Source of the DNA: Streptomyces sp. NRRL B-24484
GTDB lineage: Bacteria; Actinomycetota; Actinomycetes; Streptomycetales; Streptomycetaceae
Assembly (NCBI RefSeq): GCF_000717715.1
Contig: NZ_JOAI01000005.1
Location: 62,001 to 126,000 of the forward strand
Length of the DNA stretch: 64,000 nt
Direction: 5' to 3'
Shown: one piece after another, positions 28,480 through 37,314 of the stretch
Layout: every line of letters begins with the position of its first letter
How positions within the stretch are numbered: position 1 is the first letter of the stretch
Notes under the pieces: generated by a model
Database searches by the model: none
What the model saw: only the letters and a program-made list of their open reading frames with translations
Told to the model about the DNA's origin: nothing
Made by a program: the position numbers and the translations under genes

Positions 28480-31400
28480 TCAGGCGGCGAGGAGGTCGCG
28501 GAGGAGGGCCACGGTGTCCGGGTCCAGGTCGCGGCCGGTGCGGCGGCTGAGGGCGTCGAGGCGGTTGACGGCGCGGACGAGTTGGTCGCGGGCGCCCGCG
28601 GAGGCGTACGCGTAGAACAGGTCGCGGTGCAGGAGTTCGACGTCCGGCGCGACGGCGAGGGCGCGGAAGATGGCGGCCTCGGCCGTCCGGTGGTCGCCGT
28701 ACTGGAGGCGCCGGACGGCGAGTTCGTGCGCGGTGTCGACGATCGCGGCGAGCATGTCCTGCCGTTCCGGTTCGGCCCAGCCGTACGCGTCGGCCGGGGC
28801 CTCGGCGAACGGCGCGCCGCGGACGAGGGCGAGGGCGTGGGCGAGCGCCGCGTCCGCCGTGGAGCTGGTGGAGCGCATGCCCCGGCGGTAGAGCCCGCGG
28901 AACTCGTCCCAGTCGCAGCTGACGGTCGGGGCGAAGGCGTAGCCGTCCGGCTGGTCGGTCCGCAGGTGGGCGCGGCCGTCCGCGGAGGTGCCCAGCCAGG
29001 CGGCGAGGCGGGTGAGTTTGCCCGGCAGCGGGCTGGCGGCGAGGGAGGGGGCGAGTTCGGCGAGGTGGGCGGCGCCGGGGTGCAGTTCGCGGTCCAGGGT
29101 TGCGTGGTCGACGCCCGGGCGCAGGGTGATCAGGGCGGCGAGCTCGGTGAGTCGGGGGACGGCGGCGGGTTCGGTGGTGCCGGTGGCGCCGGTGACGTCG
29201 ACCGGTCCGAGGACCCGCAGCCTCGGTGCGGAGCGGCCGGTGTGGGCCTCCGGCGAGCGGAGGATGGCGAGCAGTTCGGCGCTGTCGGTGCGGGCCGCGG
29301 CCGCGCGGGGCGTGCCGACGGCCGGGGAGGCGACGTCGGGTGCCGGGTCGTGGGTCGGTGTCGGTTCGGGGGCGGGTGCCTGGTCCGCGGAGCGGTCGGG
29401 CTGCTGGGGGACGGCGGGCTGCGGCGGGCGGCCCGGTCCGGAGGCGGCGTGCCGGCCGATGCCGTTGGCGGTGTGCCGGGGCGGCTGCGGCGTGTCGTCC
29501 CCGCCCCCGGCGGGCCGGTCGGTTGTCGGCCGGTCCGCGGGCGGTCCCTCCACGGCGGGCCGGTCCGCGGCCGACTGCGGCACGGGCGGCCGGTCGGCGG
29601 CGGCCGGGACGGGGGTGAGCGGCGGTGCGGCCGGGTTGACGGGCGTGATCGCCCGGACCGCGGACGGCCCCTGCTGCGGCGGGGTGACGGTCGGGGCGGT
29701 GCCGGCGAACGGGCTGGCGCCGGTGCCGATCACCCGGGCGACCAGCCGCGGCGCGGCGTCGTCGGCGTTGCCGGCCGGGCGCCCGTCCGCCGGGCTGCCG
29801 ACGGCGGCCAGCACCGGCACGGGCACGGGCAGTTCGGCCGGTTCGAGGTCGTCGCCGGGGCCGTCCAGGGTCCACTCGGGCGCCGGGTGCTGGGTGGTGT
29901 CGCCGGAGGCGCGGACGAGTTCGGCGAGGTGCCCGTACTGGGTGTCGTCGAGGCGCTGCAGTTCGACCTGGAGGTGCAGGCCGGGCAGGGTGGCGGCGCC
30001 GGTGGTGGGCAGGGTCCAGCGGGCGACCGGTCCGCTGCCGCGTTCCGGGGCGCGGGTGATGACGGCGAGGCAGCTGCGCGGCTTGGCGTCGAGCAGCCGG
30101 CCGAGTTCGGCGGGCACCTGGCCGGCGGGCGGCTGCGCGGAGAGGACGATCTCGGGGACCCAGGCCTCGTCGGACCGGCCGCGGCTGCGGGCGTCCCGCG
30201 GGCTGGTGGCCTCGGCGGCGACCAGGGTGGCCCGGGCCCGGGCGGTGCGCGGGCCGAGTGCGCCGAGTGCCTGCTCCAGCGAGTCGTAGCGGTGGACGCG
30301 CTCGGCGGCGCGGCCGGCGATCGGCAGGTCCTCGGCGAAGCCGACGAGGTGCAGGTGGAGGCGGTCGGCGAGCGGGCTGTGGGCGAGTTCCAGGGCGAGG
30401 GTGCGCAGCACGTCGCGGGCGTCGTCCGGGTGGCCGGCGAGGTGCACCAGCCGGACGGTCTCCAGGTCGGCGAGGACGACCGAGCCGTCCGGCGAGGTGC
30501 CCAGGGTGACCAGCGCCGGGTACGGCGCCGAGGCCTTGGCGGCCTGGCCGGGCGACAGCAGTTCGTTGGAGTCCTCCGGGCACCACCACACGTTGGCGGC
30601 GTGCGCGGCGCGGAAGGGGGCGATCGGCACGGCCGGGCCGGACAGGTGGAGTTCGACGGTGCGGCCGGGGGTGATCCGGGCGGCGACCAGGGAGGGCAGC
30701 CGCTTGCCGGTGCGGACGGTGTTGCGGGCGAGCGTGCGCAGCGCCCGGTCCAGCAGTTCCAGGGCGGGCACGTTCTGCCGGGCCTTCAGCTCGGCCTCGA
30801 AGGCGGCGGCGGACGGCTCCGGCATGGTGATCCGGTGCCGGGGCCGGCGGGTGCGCTGCTGGTCGCCGCGGCGGCGGGCGACCGTACCGATCATGATCGC
30901 CGCCAGCAGCACGCCGACCGTGGAGGCGGCGAGCGCCGTGGTGTAGTCGCCGGAGGCGGCGTGCGTCTCGTGGCCGATGTCGGCGGGGACGGCCGACGGC
31001 GCCGGGGTGTGCTCGGCGGGTGCGCTCGGCGCGGGGCTGTGCGGTGCGGGTGTGCTCGGCGCCGACGACGCGGGGGCGGGCGTGCTCGGTGCGGGCGTGC
31101 TCGGTGCGGGTGTCGCGGGAGCGGGGGTCGCGGGAGCGGGGGTCGCGGGAGCGGGGGTGGACTGCGCGGGCGGCTGCGGGGTCTGCTGCTCGGGCTGCGG
31201 CTGCTGCGGGGCGGGTTGCCGGGCGCCGGGGACGGCCAGCACCGTGCCGGGCGCCAGCACGTCCGGGTCGGTGAGGCGTTCCCCGTCGGGGGCGCGGACG
31301 CCGCGGTTGACCTCGAAGAGTTCGGGCCACCTGTCCCCGTCGCCGAGTTCGCGCTGTGCGATGGCGGAGAGGCTGTCGCCGGGGGCGACGGTGACCGAGG

Positions 31401-32247
31401 AGTGCTGCGGGGCGGGCGCGGGGGCCTGCTGCGGGGCGGGGGTGCCGCCGGCGGCGTCGGGCCCGGCGTCGCCGGGCATCAGCAGCTTCCAGCCGGGGTG
31501 GATCGGCCGGTCGGCGTCGAAGCGCCGTCCGGAGTCGTCCATCACCCGGCCGTCGTTGAGCCGGGCGATCTCCTGCCACCGCTCCCCCGAGCCGAGTTGG
31601 CGCTCGGCGATGGACCAGAGGCTGTCGGCGGGCCGGGTGTCGCGGACGGTGTAGACGGGGTGGTCCTGGGCGGGTGCGGCCGGGGCGGCCGCCGGTGCCG
31701 CCGCGGGCAGCGCCGCGTACCGGGGTGCGGCGGGCAGTGCGGCCGCGACGGCCTGCGGGCCGCGTTCGGGGACGGCGGCGAAGGCCGATCCGGCCACCGG
31801 CAGCAGGGCGAGGACGGATCCGACCAGGCCGGCCGCGATCCGCTGGCTCCAGCCGAAGGCGGGGATCCGTCGGGCGACCCGGCCGCGCAGCTGGGCGGGG
31901 ATCTCGACCAGGACGGCCAGCGCGAAGCAGAGCCAGGCGATCCAGCCGACGCCGACCAGCGCCCACAGGAAGAGCCGTCCGTCGTCGGGGCTGGTGAGGA
32001 CCTCCACCGCGCCGCCGCCGGTGGCGGGTTCGCCCATCGAGGCGACCGCCAGGGTGCCGTAGCCGAGCAGCGCGGGCAGTCCTGCCAGCAGGGCGACCAG
32101 CGCGAGCAGCGCGCCGAGGGCGGCGGCCACCGAGCCGGCGGTGCGGCGGCGGCCCGGACGGAGGGGCACCGGGCGCCGGACGCCGGCGGCTGCCGGGGTG
32201 CCGGGGGCGGCGGTGCGGGCGGGGTCGTCGGCTCGTCGCGCGGCCAT
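28480..32247 (-). CDS. Giant membrane protein with two LysM domains and C-terminal BTAD domain
   Basis: 1255 residues. Three membrane segments at about 38-60, 92-115 and 134-158. Two LysM domains follow: DSLWSIAERQLGSGERW to HPGWKLLMPG, and GDSLSAIAQRELGDGDRW to PGTVLAVPG. Then a Pro/Ala/Thr-Ser-rich tether (about 335-420), a fourth membrane segment (428-448) and a long cytoplasmic region of about 800 residues. The end (about 1110-1250) is a bacterial transcriptional activator domain of helical repeats: CDWDEFRGLYRRGM, ALALVRGAPFAEAP, HRDLFYAYASAGARDQLVRAV. The domain order suggests sensing of cell wall outside and protein contacts inside. The start overlaps the upstream TadE/G-like gene by one base, so it is the last gene of the Tad-like operon. 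Confidence 0.85.
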   Translation of the reverse strand: MAARRADDPARTAAPGTPAAAGVRRPVPLRPGRRRTAGSVAAALGALLALVALLAGLPALLGYGTLAVASMGEPATGGGAVEVLTSPDDGRLFLWALVGVGWIAWLCFALAVLVEIPAQLRGRVARRIPAFGWSQRIAAGLVGSVLALLPVAGSAFAAVPERGPQAVAAALPAAPRYAALPAAAPAAAPAAPAQDHPVYTVRDTRPADSLWSIAERQLGSGERWQEIARLNDGRVMDDSGRRFDADRPIHPGWKLLMPGDAGPDAAGGTPAPQQAPAPAPQHSSVTVAPGDSLSAIAQRELGDGDRWPELFEVNRGVRAPDGERLTDPDVLAPGTVLAVPGARQPAPQQPQPEQQTPQPPAQSTPAPATPAPATPAPATPAPSTPAPSTPAPASSAPSTPAPHSPAPSAPAEHTPAPSAVPADIGHETHAASGDYTTALAASTVGVLLAAIMIGTVARRRGDQQRTRRPRHRITMPEPSAAAFEAELKARQNVPALELLDRALRTLARNTVRTGKRLPSLVAARITPGRTVELHLSGPAVPIAPFRAAHAANVWWCPEDSNELLSPGQAAKASAPYPALVTLGTSPDGSVVLADLETVRLVHLAGHPDDARDVLRTLALELAHSPLADRLHLHLVGFAEDLPIAGRAAERVHRYDSLEQALGALGPRTARARATLVAAEATSPRDARSRGRSDEAWVPEIVLSAQPPAGQVPAELGRLLDAKPRSCLAVITRAPERGSGPVARWTLPTTGAATLPGLHLQVELQRLDDTQYGHLAELVRASGDTTQHPAPEWTLDGPGDDLEPAELPVPVPVLAAVGSPADGRPAGNADDAAPRLVARVIGTGASPFAGTAPTVTPPQQGPSAVRAITPVNPAAPPLTPVPAAADRPPVPQSAADRPAVEGPPADRPTTDRPAGGGDDTPQPPRHTANGIGRHAASGPGRPPQPAVPQQPDRSADQAPAPEPTPTHDPAPDVASPAVGTPRAAAARTDSAELLAILRSPEAHTGRSAPRLRVLGPVDVTGATGTTEPAAVPRLTELAALITLRPGVDHATLDRELHPGAAHLAELAPSLAASPLPGKLTRLAAWLGTSADGRAHLRTDQPDGYAFAPTVSCDWDEFRGLYRRGMRSTSSTADAALAHALALVRGAPFAEAPADAYGWAEPERQDMLAAIVDTAHELAVRRLQYGDHRTAEAAIFRALAVAPDVELLHRDLFYAYASAGARDQLVRAVNRLDALSRRTGRDLDPDTVALLRDLLAA

Positions 32248-32705
32248 CAGCCGTTCTCCGCTTCCGTGATGCCGTGCACGAGGGTGGCCTTGCCGTACCC
32301 GTGCACCTCGAGGTGGGTGAAGTCGGGGAGCACCGCGCCGATCAGGGCGCTGGTGTAGGTGCCGGTGGTCCGCACCTCGACGGTGTGGTCGTCCACCAGC
32401 CGGGTCGTCCCGGTGAGGTTGTAGGCCTGCAGGTAGTCGTCGGCGGCCCGTTCGGCGGCCTCCTGGCTGACGATGCGGTAGCCGCGGCCCTGCAGCACGG
32501 CGTCGACGTCGAGCTGCTGGCTCGCGACGCGGGCGGCCTCCTGGGCGCGGGCGTCGGCGCGTTCGATGGCTCGCAGCCGCCCGCCGAGGTCGAGCACGAT
32601 GCCGACCAGGACGACCAGCGCGGCCGCGCAGATCGCCACGTACACCGACAGTGCGCCGTCGTCCGGGCCGCGGCGGCGCCGCGGCGGTGTTCTCCGGTGT
32701 GCCAC
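32247..32705 (-). CDS. TadE/TadG-like pilus assembly protein
   Basis: 152 residues. An arginine-rich start is followed by DDGALSVYVAICAAALVVLVGIVLD, a single N-terminal membrane helix with the G-A boundary seen in Flp/TadE prepilin-like proteins, then an external domain (DDYLQAYNLTGTTRLVDDHTVEV). Probably a minor pseudopilin or anchor. GTG start. Its stop overlaps the start of the LysM-BTAD gene. Confidence 0.75.
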   Translation of the reverse strand: MAHRRTPPRRRRGPDDGALSVYVAICAAALVVLVGIVLDLGGRLRAIERADARAQEAARVASQQLDVDAVLQGRGYRIVSQEAAERAADDYLQAYNLTGTTRLVDDHTVEVRTTGTYTSALIGAVLPDFTHLEVHGYGKATLVHGITEAENG

Positions 32706-32752
32706 CGGCCCCCCCTCTCCTGCTCGGTCGCCGCCGTGGCGGCCGACCCTGC

Positions 32753-33199
32753 TCAGTCGCCGCGGTAGCGGTCGACGACCGAGGTGAACTCCCCCGTCAT
32801 GGTCTTGTCCCCCTGGAGCGCGTCCACACCCAGCAGGTCGCGCAGCGGCACCGAGCAGCGCACCCGCACGGTGACGGTGCCGAGTTCGCCGCCGGGGGTC
32901 TGCAGGGTGCCGTAGGACACCGGGGTGACCGGGTCCTGCGAGCAGCGGACCTTGCGCCTGCCGAGGACGTCCTGCACGGCGTCGGCGGCGGCCTGCCGGG
33001 CGCCGTCCTCGGTGCGGGCGAGCGAGGCGGCGCGGGCGCCGGCCCGGGCCGCGGCGTCGACGACGGCGCCGGTGCTCTGCACCCGGCCGGCGGCGACCAC
33101 GATCAGTACGAAGGCGAGCACCACGGGCAGCAGCAGCGCCGCCTCGACGGGGACGGCGCCGGTGTCGCGGCCGGCCGTCGGCCGCCTGCGGGCGGTCAC
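32753..33199 (-). CDS. TadE-like pseudopilin
   Basis: 148 residues from GTG 33199. RDTGAVPVEAALLLPVVLAFVLIVVAAGRV carries the TadE signature: G-A cleavage boundary, glutamate at +5, hydrophobic helix. The rest has two cysteines (VRCSQDPV and VRVRCSVPL) that may form a disulfide outside the cell. It overlaps the upstream gene by 4 bases (GTGA). The longer frame upstream is a shadow of the neighbouring gene. Confidence 0.82.
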   Translation of the reverse strand: MTARRRPTAGRDTGAVPVEAALLLPVVLAFVLIVVAAGRVQSTGAVVDAAARAGARAASLARTEDGARQAAADAVQDVLGRRKVRCSQDPVTPVSYGTLQTPGGELGTVTVRVRCSVPLRDLLGVDALQGDKTMTGEFTSVVDRYRGD

Positions 33200-33624
33200 G
33201 GCCGCCCGCCCTGCGGGACGAACCGCTCGCGGGGTGCGCTGAGCGTCTCGGTGATGGTCAGCCGGTCGAAGAACGGCACGACGGACTGCGGACGGACCGT
33301 CACCGTCATCTGCTGGGTCTCGGCGTCGGAACCGGCGTGGTCGACGCTCTCGAGTTCGGCGAGCCGGCCGAAGCGGGCGAGGAACTCCCGCACCCGCGCG
33401 TCCCCGTCCTCGGCGGTGGCACCGCGCACCCTGCCGGCGTCCACGCCCTCGCGCAGCGCGGTGAGGGCGACCTGGTCGGCGTACCACCAGAGCGAGGCCT
33501 GCACCACGAGCATGACGGCGGTCAGCACGACCGGGAAGACGATGGCCAGGCCGAGGACGACCGCCCCGCGGTCGCGCAGTGCGGCGGTGCGCGGGGCGGC
33601 GGGGACGCACGGGCGGTGGATCAC
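33196..33624 (-). CDS. TadE/TadG-like pilus assembly protein
   Basis: 142 residues. RDRGAVVLGLAIVFPVVLTAVMLVVQASLWWYADQVALTALREG is the conserved TadE-type helix followed by the amphipathic stretch. It lacks the glutamate at +5 of true pilins. The C-terminal half is a small beta-rich extracellular domain. Overlaps both neighbours by 4 bases. Confidence 0.8.
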   Translation of the reverse strand: MIHRPCVPAAPRTAALRDRGAVVLGLAIVFPVVLTAVMLVVQASLWWYADQVALTALREGVDAGRVRGATAEDGDARVREFLARFGRLAELESVDHAGSDAETQQMTVTVRPQSVVPFFDRLTITETLSAPRERFVPQGGRP

Positions 33625-33896
33625 TTCACCGCGTCCGGCACGTCGGTGGGGATCTTCTGCTCGGCCTTGCCGGCGAGCAGCTTGACGGCGGCCAGCACCG
33701 CACCGGCGATGGCGACCAGGACGATGATCGTGAGGGCGAGTTCGATGCTGATCGCGCCGCGGTCGCCGGAGGCGCGGGCGGCGCGCAGTCTGCCGAGGCG
33801 CACGTGCAGGTAGGGCATGCCGAGGTGCAGGGGCAGCAGGACGGGCAGCAGGAGGGCGGTGGCCAGGGGCTTGAGCCTGGCCGCGGTCTCGGTCAT
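33621..33896 (-). CDS. Flp-type prepilin candidate with long N-terminal leader
   Basis: 91 residues. After a 46-residue leader with its own hydrophobic patch comes RGAISIELALTIIVLVAIAG, matching a class III prepilin: cut between G and A, glutamate at +5, hydrophobic helix. A short polar tail (AEQKIPTDVPDAVK) follows. This is the best candidate for the major pilin subunit, though the leader is longer than usual for Flp and it could be another TadE-like protein. ATG with GGAGA 7 nt upstream, so it has an independent translation start. Confidence 0.72.
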   Translation of the reverse strand: MTETAARLKPLATALLLPVLLPLHLGMPYLHVRLGRLRAARASGDRGAISIELALTIIVLVAIAGAVLAAVKLLAGKAEQKIPTDVPDAVK

Positions 33897-33938
33897 GGTG
33901 TGGTCTCCAGGACGGGCGGTCGGGTGGTCGTCGGCTGC

Positions 33939-34820
33939 TCAGCTGACGTCGAGCATCTGGTACAGCGCGGGAAAGACGATCAGCACCGTCATGAGCAGGG
34001 TGAGCGCCGAGCCCGGCGCGACCATCCGCTCGCTGTCGGTGTTGGCCTGCGCCAGTTCCTCGGCGAGCAGTTCGCCGCGGAGGCTCTTGGCGCGGGCACG
34101 CAGGGTGTCGTACACGGCGGCGCCGTCGGTGCCGGAGATCCGCATGATGTCGGCGAGGTCCTGGAGGGGGGTCAGACCGAGTTCGGCGGCAAGGGCGTCC
34201 AGGCCGTCCCAGGGCGGCAGGCGGTCGGTGGCGGCGCGTTCCAGGGCGTCCCGGATCCGCCGGAAGACGGTGCCGCGGCCGACCGCGGCGGCCCGCCGCA
34301 GGGCCTCCGCCGGTCCGCAGTCGGCGGCCCGTTCCAGGGCGACGAGTTCGAGGTAGGCGGCGACGCCGTGCAGGTACTCGGTGCGGGCCTCCTTGGCCTC
34401 GCCGGCGGCGATGCCGTCCGGGACGAGCCAGAGCACGGCGGCCAGCACCGGACCCGCGACCAGCGGGACGGCGACCGGCAGGCCGATCCCGGCGACCGCG
34501 GCCATCGCCACCAGGTAGCCGGGCAGGACGAGGCCGACCAGCGCGAACAGCAGTTTGTGCGCCATGAACCGGGCCGGGCTGCGGCCGATCAGGGCGAGCT
34601 GCTGGTGCGGGATCCGGGCGCCGGGCAGCCGCAGCGAGTCCGCGCCGATCCGGTCGTACCAGGCGGGGCGGGTCTCCTCGGCGGGGCGCGGGTCCGGGGT
34701 GCGGTGCAGCCGGCCGAGCGCCTGGCCGAGGTCCGGCGGCGCGGGCCGGAGTTCGGCGAGCAGCAGGGCGAGGCCGCCGGCCGCGGCGCCACCCGCGAGC
34801 ACGGCCCAGGGCGAGATCAT
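33939..34820 (-). CDS. TadC-like inner-membrane platform protein (T2SSF domain)
   Basis: 293 residues from ATG 34820. Membrane segments at the N-terminus, at about 90-140 (LVGLVLPGYLVAMAAVAGIG) and at the C-terminus (ALTLLMTVLIVFPALYQML). The T2SSF domain between them has YLELVALERAADCGPAEAL and RISGTDGAAVYDTLRARA. With TadB it forms the base on which the ATPase works. ATGA overlap with the TadB-like gene. Confidence 0.85.
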   Translation of the reverse strand: MISPWAVLAGGAAAGGLALLLAELRPAPPDLGQALGRLHRTPDPRPAEETRPAWYDRIGADSLRLPGARIPHQQLALIGRSPARFMAHKLLFALVGLVLPGYLVAMAAVAGIGLPVAVPLVAGPVLAAVLWLVPDGIAAGEAKEARTEYLHGVAAYLELVALERAADCGPAEALRRAAAVGRGTVFRRIRDALERAATDRLPPWDGLDALAAELGLTPLQDLADIMRISGTDGAAVYDTLRARAKSLRGELLAEELAQANTDSERMVAPGSALTLLMTVLIVFPALYQMLDVS

Positions 34821-35776
34821 CGGGCCTCCTTGGCCGCGGTGGCGGCCTCCGGCGCCGGCTCGGCCTCGACCGGGTCGCCGGGCAGCCGGCCGGCCTTGCT
34901 GCGCCGGTCCGGCTCGATCAGGCGGGGCAGCGGGGTGTGGGCGGCGAGCGAGCGCATCCAGGCGATCACCCCGACGAACGCGGCGGCGACCACGGCGAGC
35001 ACCACCTGGCCGGTGACGCTCGCGTACGGCGCGGTGTAGCGCGGGTTGAGGGCGCCGGCCGCGATCACCACGAGGATGATGCCGACCAGCCAGCGGACGG
35101 TGGTGCGGTGCTTGGCCCGGTCGGCCTCGATGGCGCGGCGTTGGCGGACCTCCTCGCGGACCGACTCGGCGATGTCGGCGAGCGCCCGGGCCAGGCCGGG
35201 TCCGCTGTCCCCGGACCGCAGCAGCAGGGCGGCGAGCACCTTGTCGGCGGTGGCGTCGGCGAGTTCGTCGCCGAAGGCGCGCAGTGCGTCCTCCGGCCGC
35301 CAGCGGGACTGCAGCCGGGCGGCGAGGTCGCCGATCTCGGTCTCCAGGGCGGGCGGTGCGGTGCGGCGGCTGGTGACGATGGCCTGGTTGAGGCCGACGC
35401 CGAGCAGCAGCACGTCGGCGAGGCGCTGCGTCCACTCGGCGAGCGCCTCCAGCCGTTCGATCCGCCGGGTGTCGGAGCGGGTGGCGTCGTACAGCCAGGG
35501 CAGGCCGAAGACGGCGAGCGGCAGCAGCAGGACGGTCAGCGGGATCCCGGTGAACAGCCAGGCGCCGGCGCCGCCGGCCACCGCGAGCACGGCCTGGACC
35601 CGCCGCGTCCGGGCGCGGCCCGGACTCGCCGTCCCGGGGGCGCCGTACCAGAAGGTGTGCAGCCGGCCGCTGCCCGGCCGGGCCTCGGGCTTCTCCTCCC
35701 GGGTGCCGACCAGGCCGGCCACCAGGGCGACCAGTCCGCCGGCGACGGCGAGGCCGCAGAGCACGAAGAGCAGCAT
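34817..35776 (-). CDS. TadB-like inner-membrane platform protein (T2SSF domain)
   Basis: 319 residues from ATG 35776. Helices at residues 2-24, about 63-95, 232-250 and 258-280 flank a T2SSF domain with LADVLLLGVGLNQAIVTS, SGDSGPGLARALADIAESV and REEVRQRRAIEADRAKHR. The polar tail ends in acidic/Ala-Pro repeats. Partner of the TadC-like protein; the start shares one base with the ATPase stop. Confidence 0.87.
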   Translation of the reverse strand: MLLFVLCGLAVAGGLVALVAGLVGTREEKPEARPGSGRLHTFWYGAPGTASPGRARTRRVQAVLAVAGGAGAWLFTGIPLTVLLLPLAVFGLPWLYDATRSDTRRIERLEALAEWTQRLADVLLLGVGLNQAIVTSRRTAPPALETEIGDLAARLQSRWRPEDALRAFGDELADATADKVLAALLLRSGDSGPGLARALADIAESVREEVRQRRAIEADRAKHRTTVRWLVGIILVVIAAGALNPRYTAPYASVTGQVVLAVVAAAFVGVIAWMRSLAAHTPLPRLIEPDRRSKAGRLPGDPVEAEPAPEAATAAKEAR

Positions 35777-37314
35777 CAGCGGGCACCGCCGATCCGCAGC
35801 GCCAGCGGGGCGCCCCAACTGCCGTACGGGGACTGCAGCAGTCCGGCGTCGAAGCCGGCCCGGCGCAGGTCGTCCAGGCACTGCGGCGGGGTGTGCGGGA
35901 CGGCCCGCGGCTCGCCCTGTTCGGTGCGCGGGCCGAAGACCTGGTTCATCGCCGGGCGGCCGCTCTCGCCGAGGCCGGTGACCTCCAGGACGTGCGAGAC
36001 GAAGCGGTGCCGGCGGCCGCCGACGGCGGTCTCGTCGACCATGGTGACGTGCACGACGAAGTCGACGGCGTTGGCGGTGAGCCGGTAGGCCAGGCTGTCG
36101 GTCATGTGGGCGCCGTACTCCAGGCAGAGTTCGGCGATGCGGTCGACCACCATGTGCGGGGCCCGGGCGTGCAGGGTGCACATCGAGCCGCCCTCGCCGT
36201 TGGTCATCACCCGCAGCATGGGCACCACCTCGGCGGAGCGGACCTCGCCGACGATGATCCGGGAGAGCGTCATCCGCAGCGCGGCGGGGATGAGCTCACC
36301 GATCGTCAGCTCGCCGGCGACCCGGCCGTCGACCCGCTCGCCGTTGCCCTCCCGGGCCTCCATCGGCACCACCTGGCGCAGGTGGCCGAGGGTGTGCAGC
36401 CACAGCTCGAACTCGGTCTCCAGGGTGCCGACCCGCTCGTCCGGCGGGATCTCGGCGGCCATCGCGCGCAGCAGGCTGGTCTTGCCGACGCCCTGGGTGC
36501 CGGTGACCATGACGTTCTTCTTGGCCCGGATCGCCGCCGCCAGGAAGGCCGCCAGCGTCGCGTCCAGGGTGCCGAGTCCGACCAGGTCGCCGAGGGTCGC
36601 CGAGGCGACCCGGTGCCGGCGGATCGCCACGTACGGGCGGGGGGTGACCTCGGTCAGCGCCTGCAGGCGCATGCCGCCCTCCAGCCGCAGCGCGAGCGTG
36701 GGGCTGGCGGTGGAGAGGCTGCGCTCGCCGCCGCCGTGCTGGCGGGCCAGGTCCTGCAGCAGCTCGACGAGTTCGGCGTCGCTGTCGGCGATCGGCGGCA
36801 CCTGCCGCAGCGGTTCGTTCGCCCGCGACACCCAGACGTCGTCGCAGCCGTTGACCAGGATGTTCTCGATGTCCGGGTCGTCGAGGTACGGCTGCAGCCG
36901 GCCGGCCCGGAACAGCAGGTCGTAGACGGCCTCGGCGAGCGCGCGGTCCTGGTCGCGGGTCGGCGGGATCCCGTGGGTCTGCGCGTACGCGTCGGACCAG
37001 CGGGCGACGACCTCCTCGATCAGCGCCCGGCCGCGCTGGCGCCGGGTGGCCCGGTCGACCTCGCCGGCGCCCTCCAGTTTGGCGAGCTGCTGGTGGAGTT
37101 CGGCCGCGACCTGGCGCTTGAGCTCCCGGGCGACCTGCGGGTCGACGGCCGGACGGACGCCGACCGGCTGCAGCGCGGGAACCGCCGCGACCGGCGCCGC
37201 GGGCCCGGACGGCCGGACGGGACCGGGGACGAAGCCCGGGCCCGGCGCGGCGCCGGGGGTCGGCAGCTGCCAGGGCAGCGAGGACGGCCCCTGCTGGAGC
37301 GGACTACCGCGCAC
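35776..37314 (-). CDS. CpaF/TadA-family pilus assembly ATPase
   Basis: 512 residues. Powers assembly of a Tad-like pilus. The N-terminal domain has YDLLFRAGRLQPYLDDPDIE. The ATPase core has the Walker A VTGTQGVGKTSLLRAM, an Asp-box glutamate LETEFELWLHTL, the Walker B region LSRIIVGEVRSAEVVPML and the histidine box SMCTLHARAP. The first 45 residues are a Pro/Ala/Gly-rich tail. GTG start overlapping the CpaE-like gene by 11 bases. Confidence 0.92.
   Translation of the reverse strand: MRGSPLQQGPSSLPWQLPTPGAAPGPGFVPGPVRPSGPAAPVAAVPALQPVGVRPAVDPQVARELKRQVAAELHQQLAKLEGAGEVDRATRRQRGRALIEEVVARWSDAYAQTHGIPPTRDQDRALAEAVYDLLFRAGRLQPYLDDPDIENILVNGCDDVWVSRANEPLRQVPPIADSDAELVELLQDLARQHGGGERSLSTASPTLALRLEGGMRLQALTEVTPRPYVAIRRHRVASATLGDLVGLGTLDATLAAFLAAAIRAKKNVMVTGTQGVGKTSLLRAMAAEIPPDERVGTLETEFELWLHTLGHLRQVVPMEAREGNGERVDGRVAGELTIGELIPAALRMTLSRIIVGEVRSAEVVPMLRVMTNGEGGSMCTLHARAPHMVVDRIAELCLEYGAHMTDSLAYRLTANAVDFVVHVTMVDETAVGGRRHRFVSHVLEVTGLGESGRPAMNQVFGPRTEQGEPRAVPHTPPQCLDDLRRAGFDAGLLQSPYGSWGAPLALRIGGAR

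Noticed and set aside
31070..31160. CRISPR-like or satellite array
   Set aside because: The short repeats encode the Pro-Ala-Thr/Ser tether of the LysM-BTAD protein and lack unique spacers.
28582..32358. 1258-residue plus-strand open frame opposite the LysM-BTAD gene
   Set aside because: Glycine/arginine/valine-rich shadow of the reverse-strand gene; no domain or ribosome-binding site supports it.
33200..33610. N-terminal extension of the TadE-like protein to 33610
   Set aside because: The extension is a shadow of the neighbouring TadE-like gene; the GTG at 33199 gives the standard G-A helix near the N-terminus.
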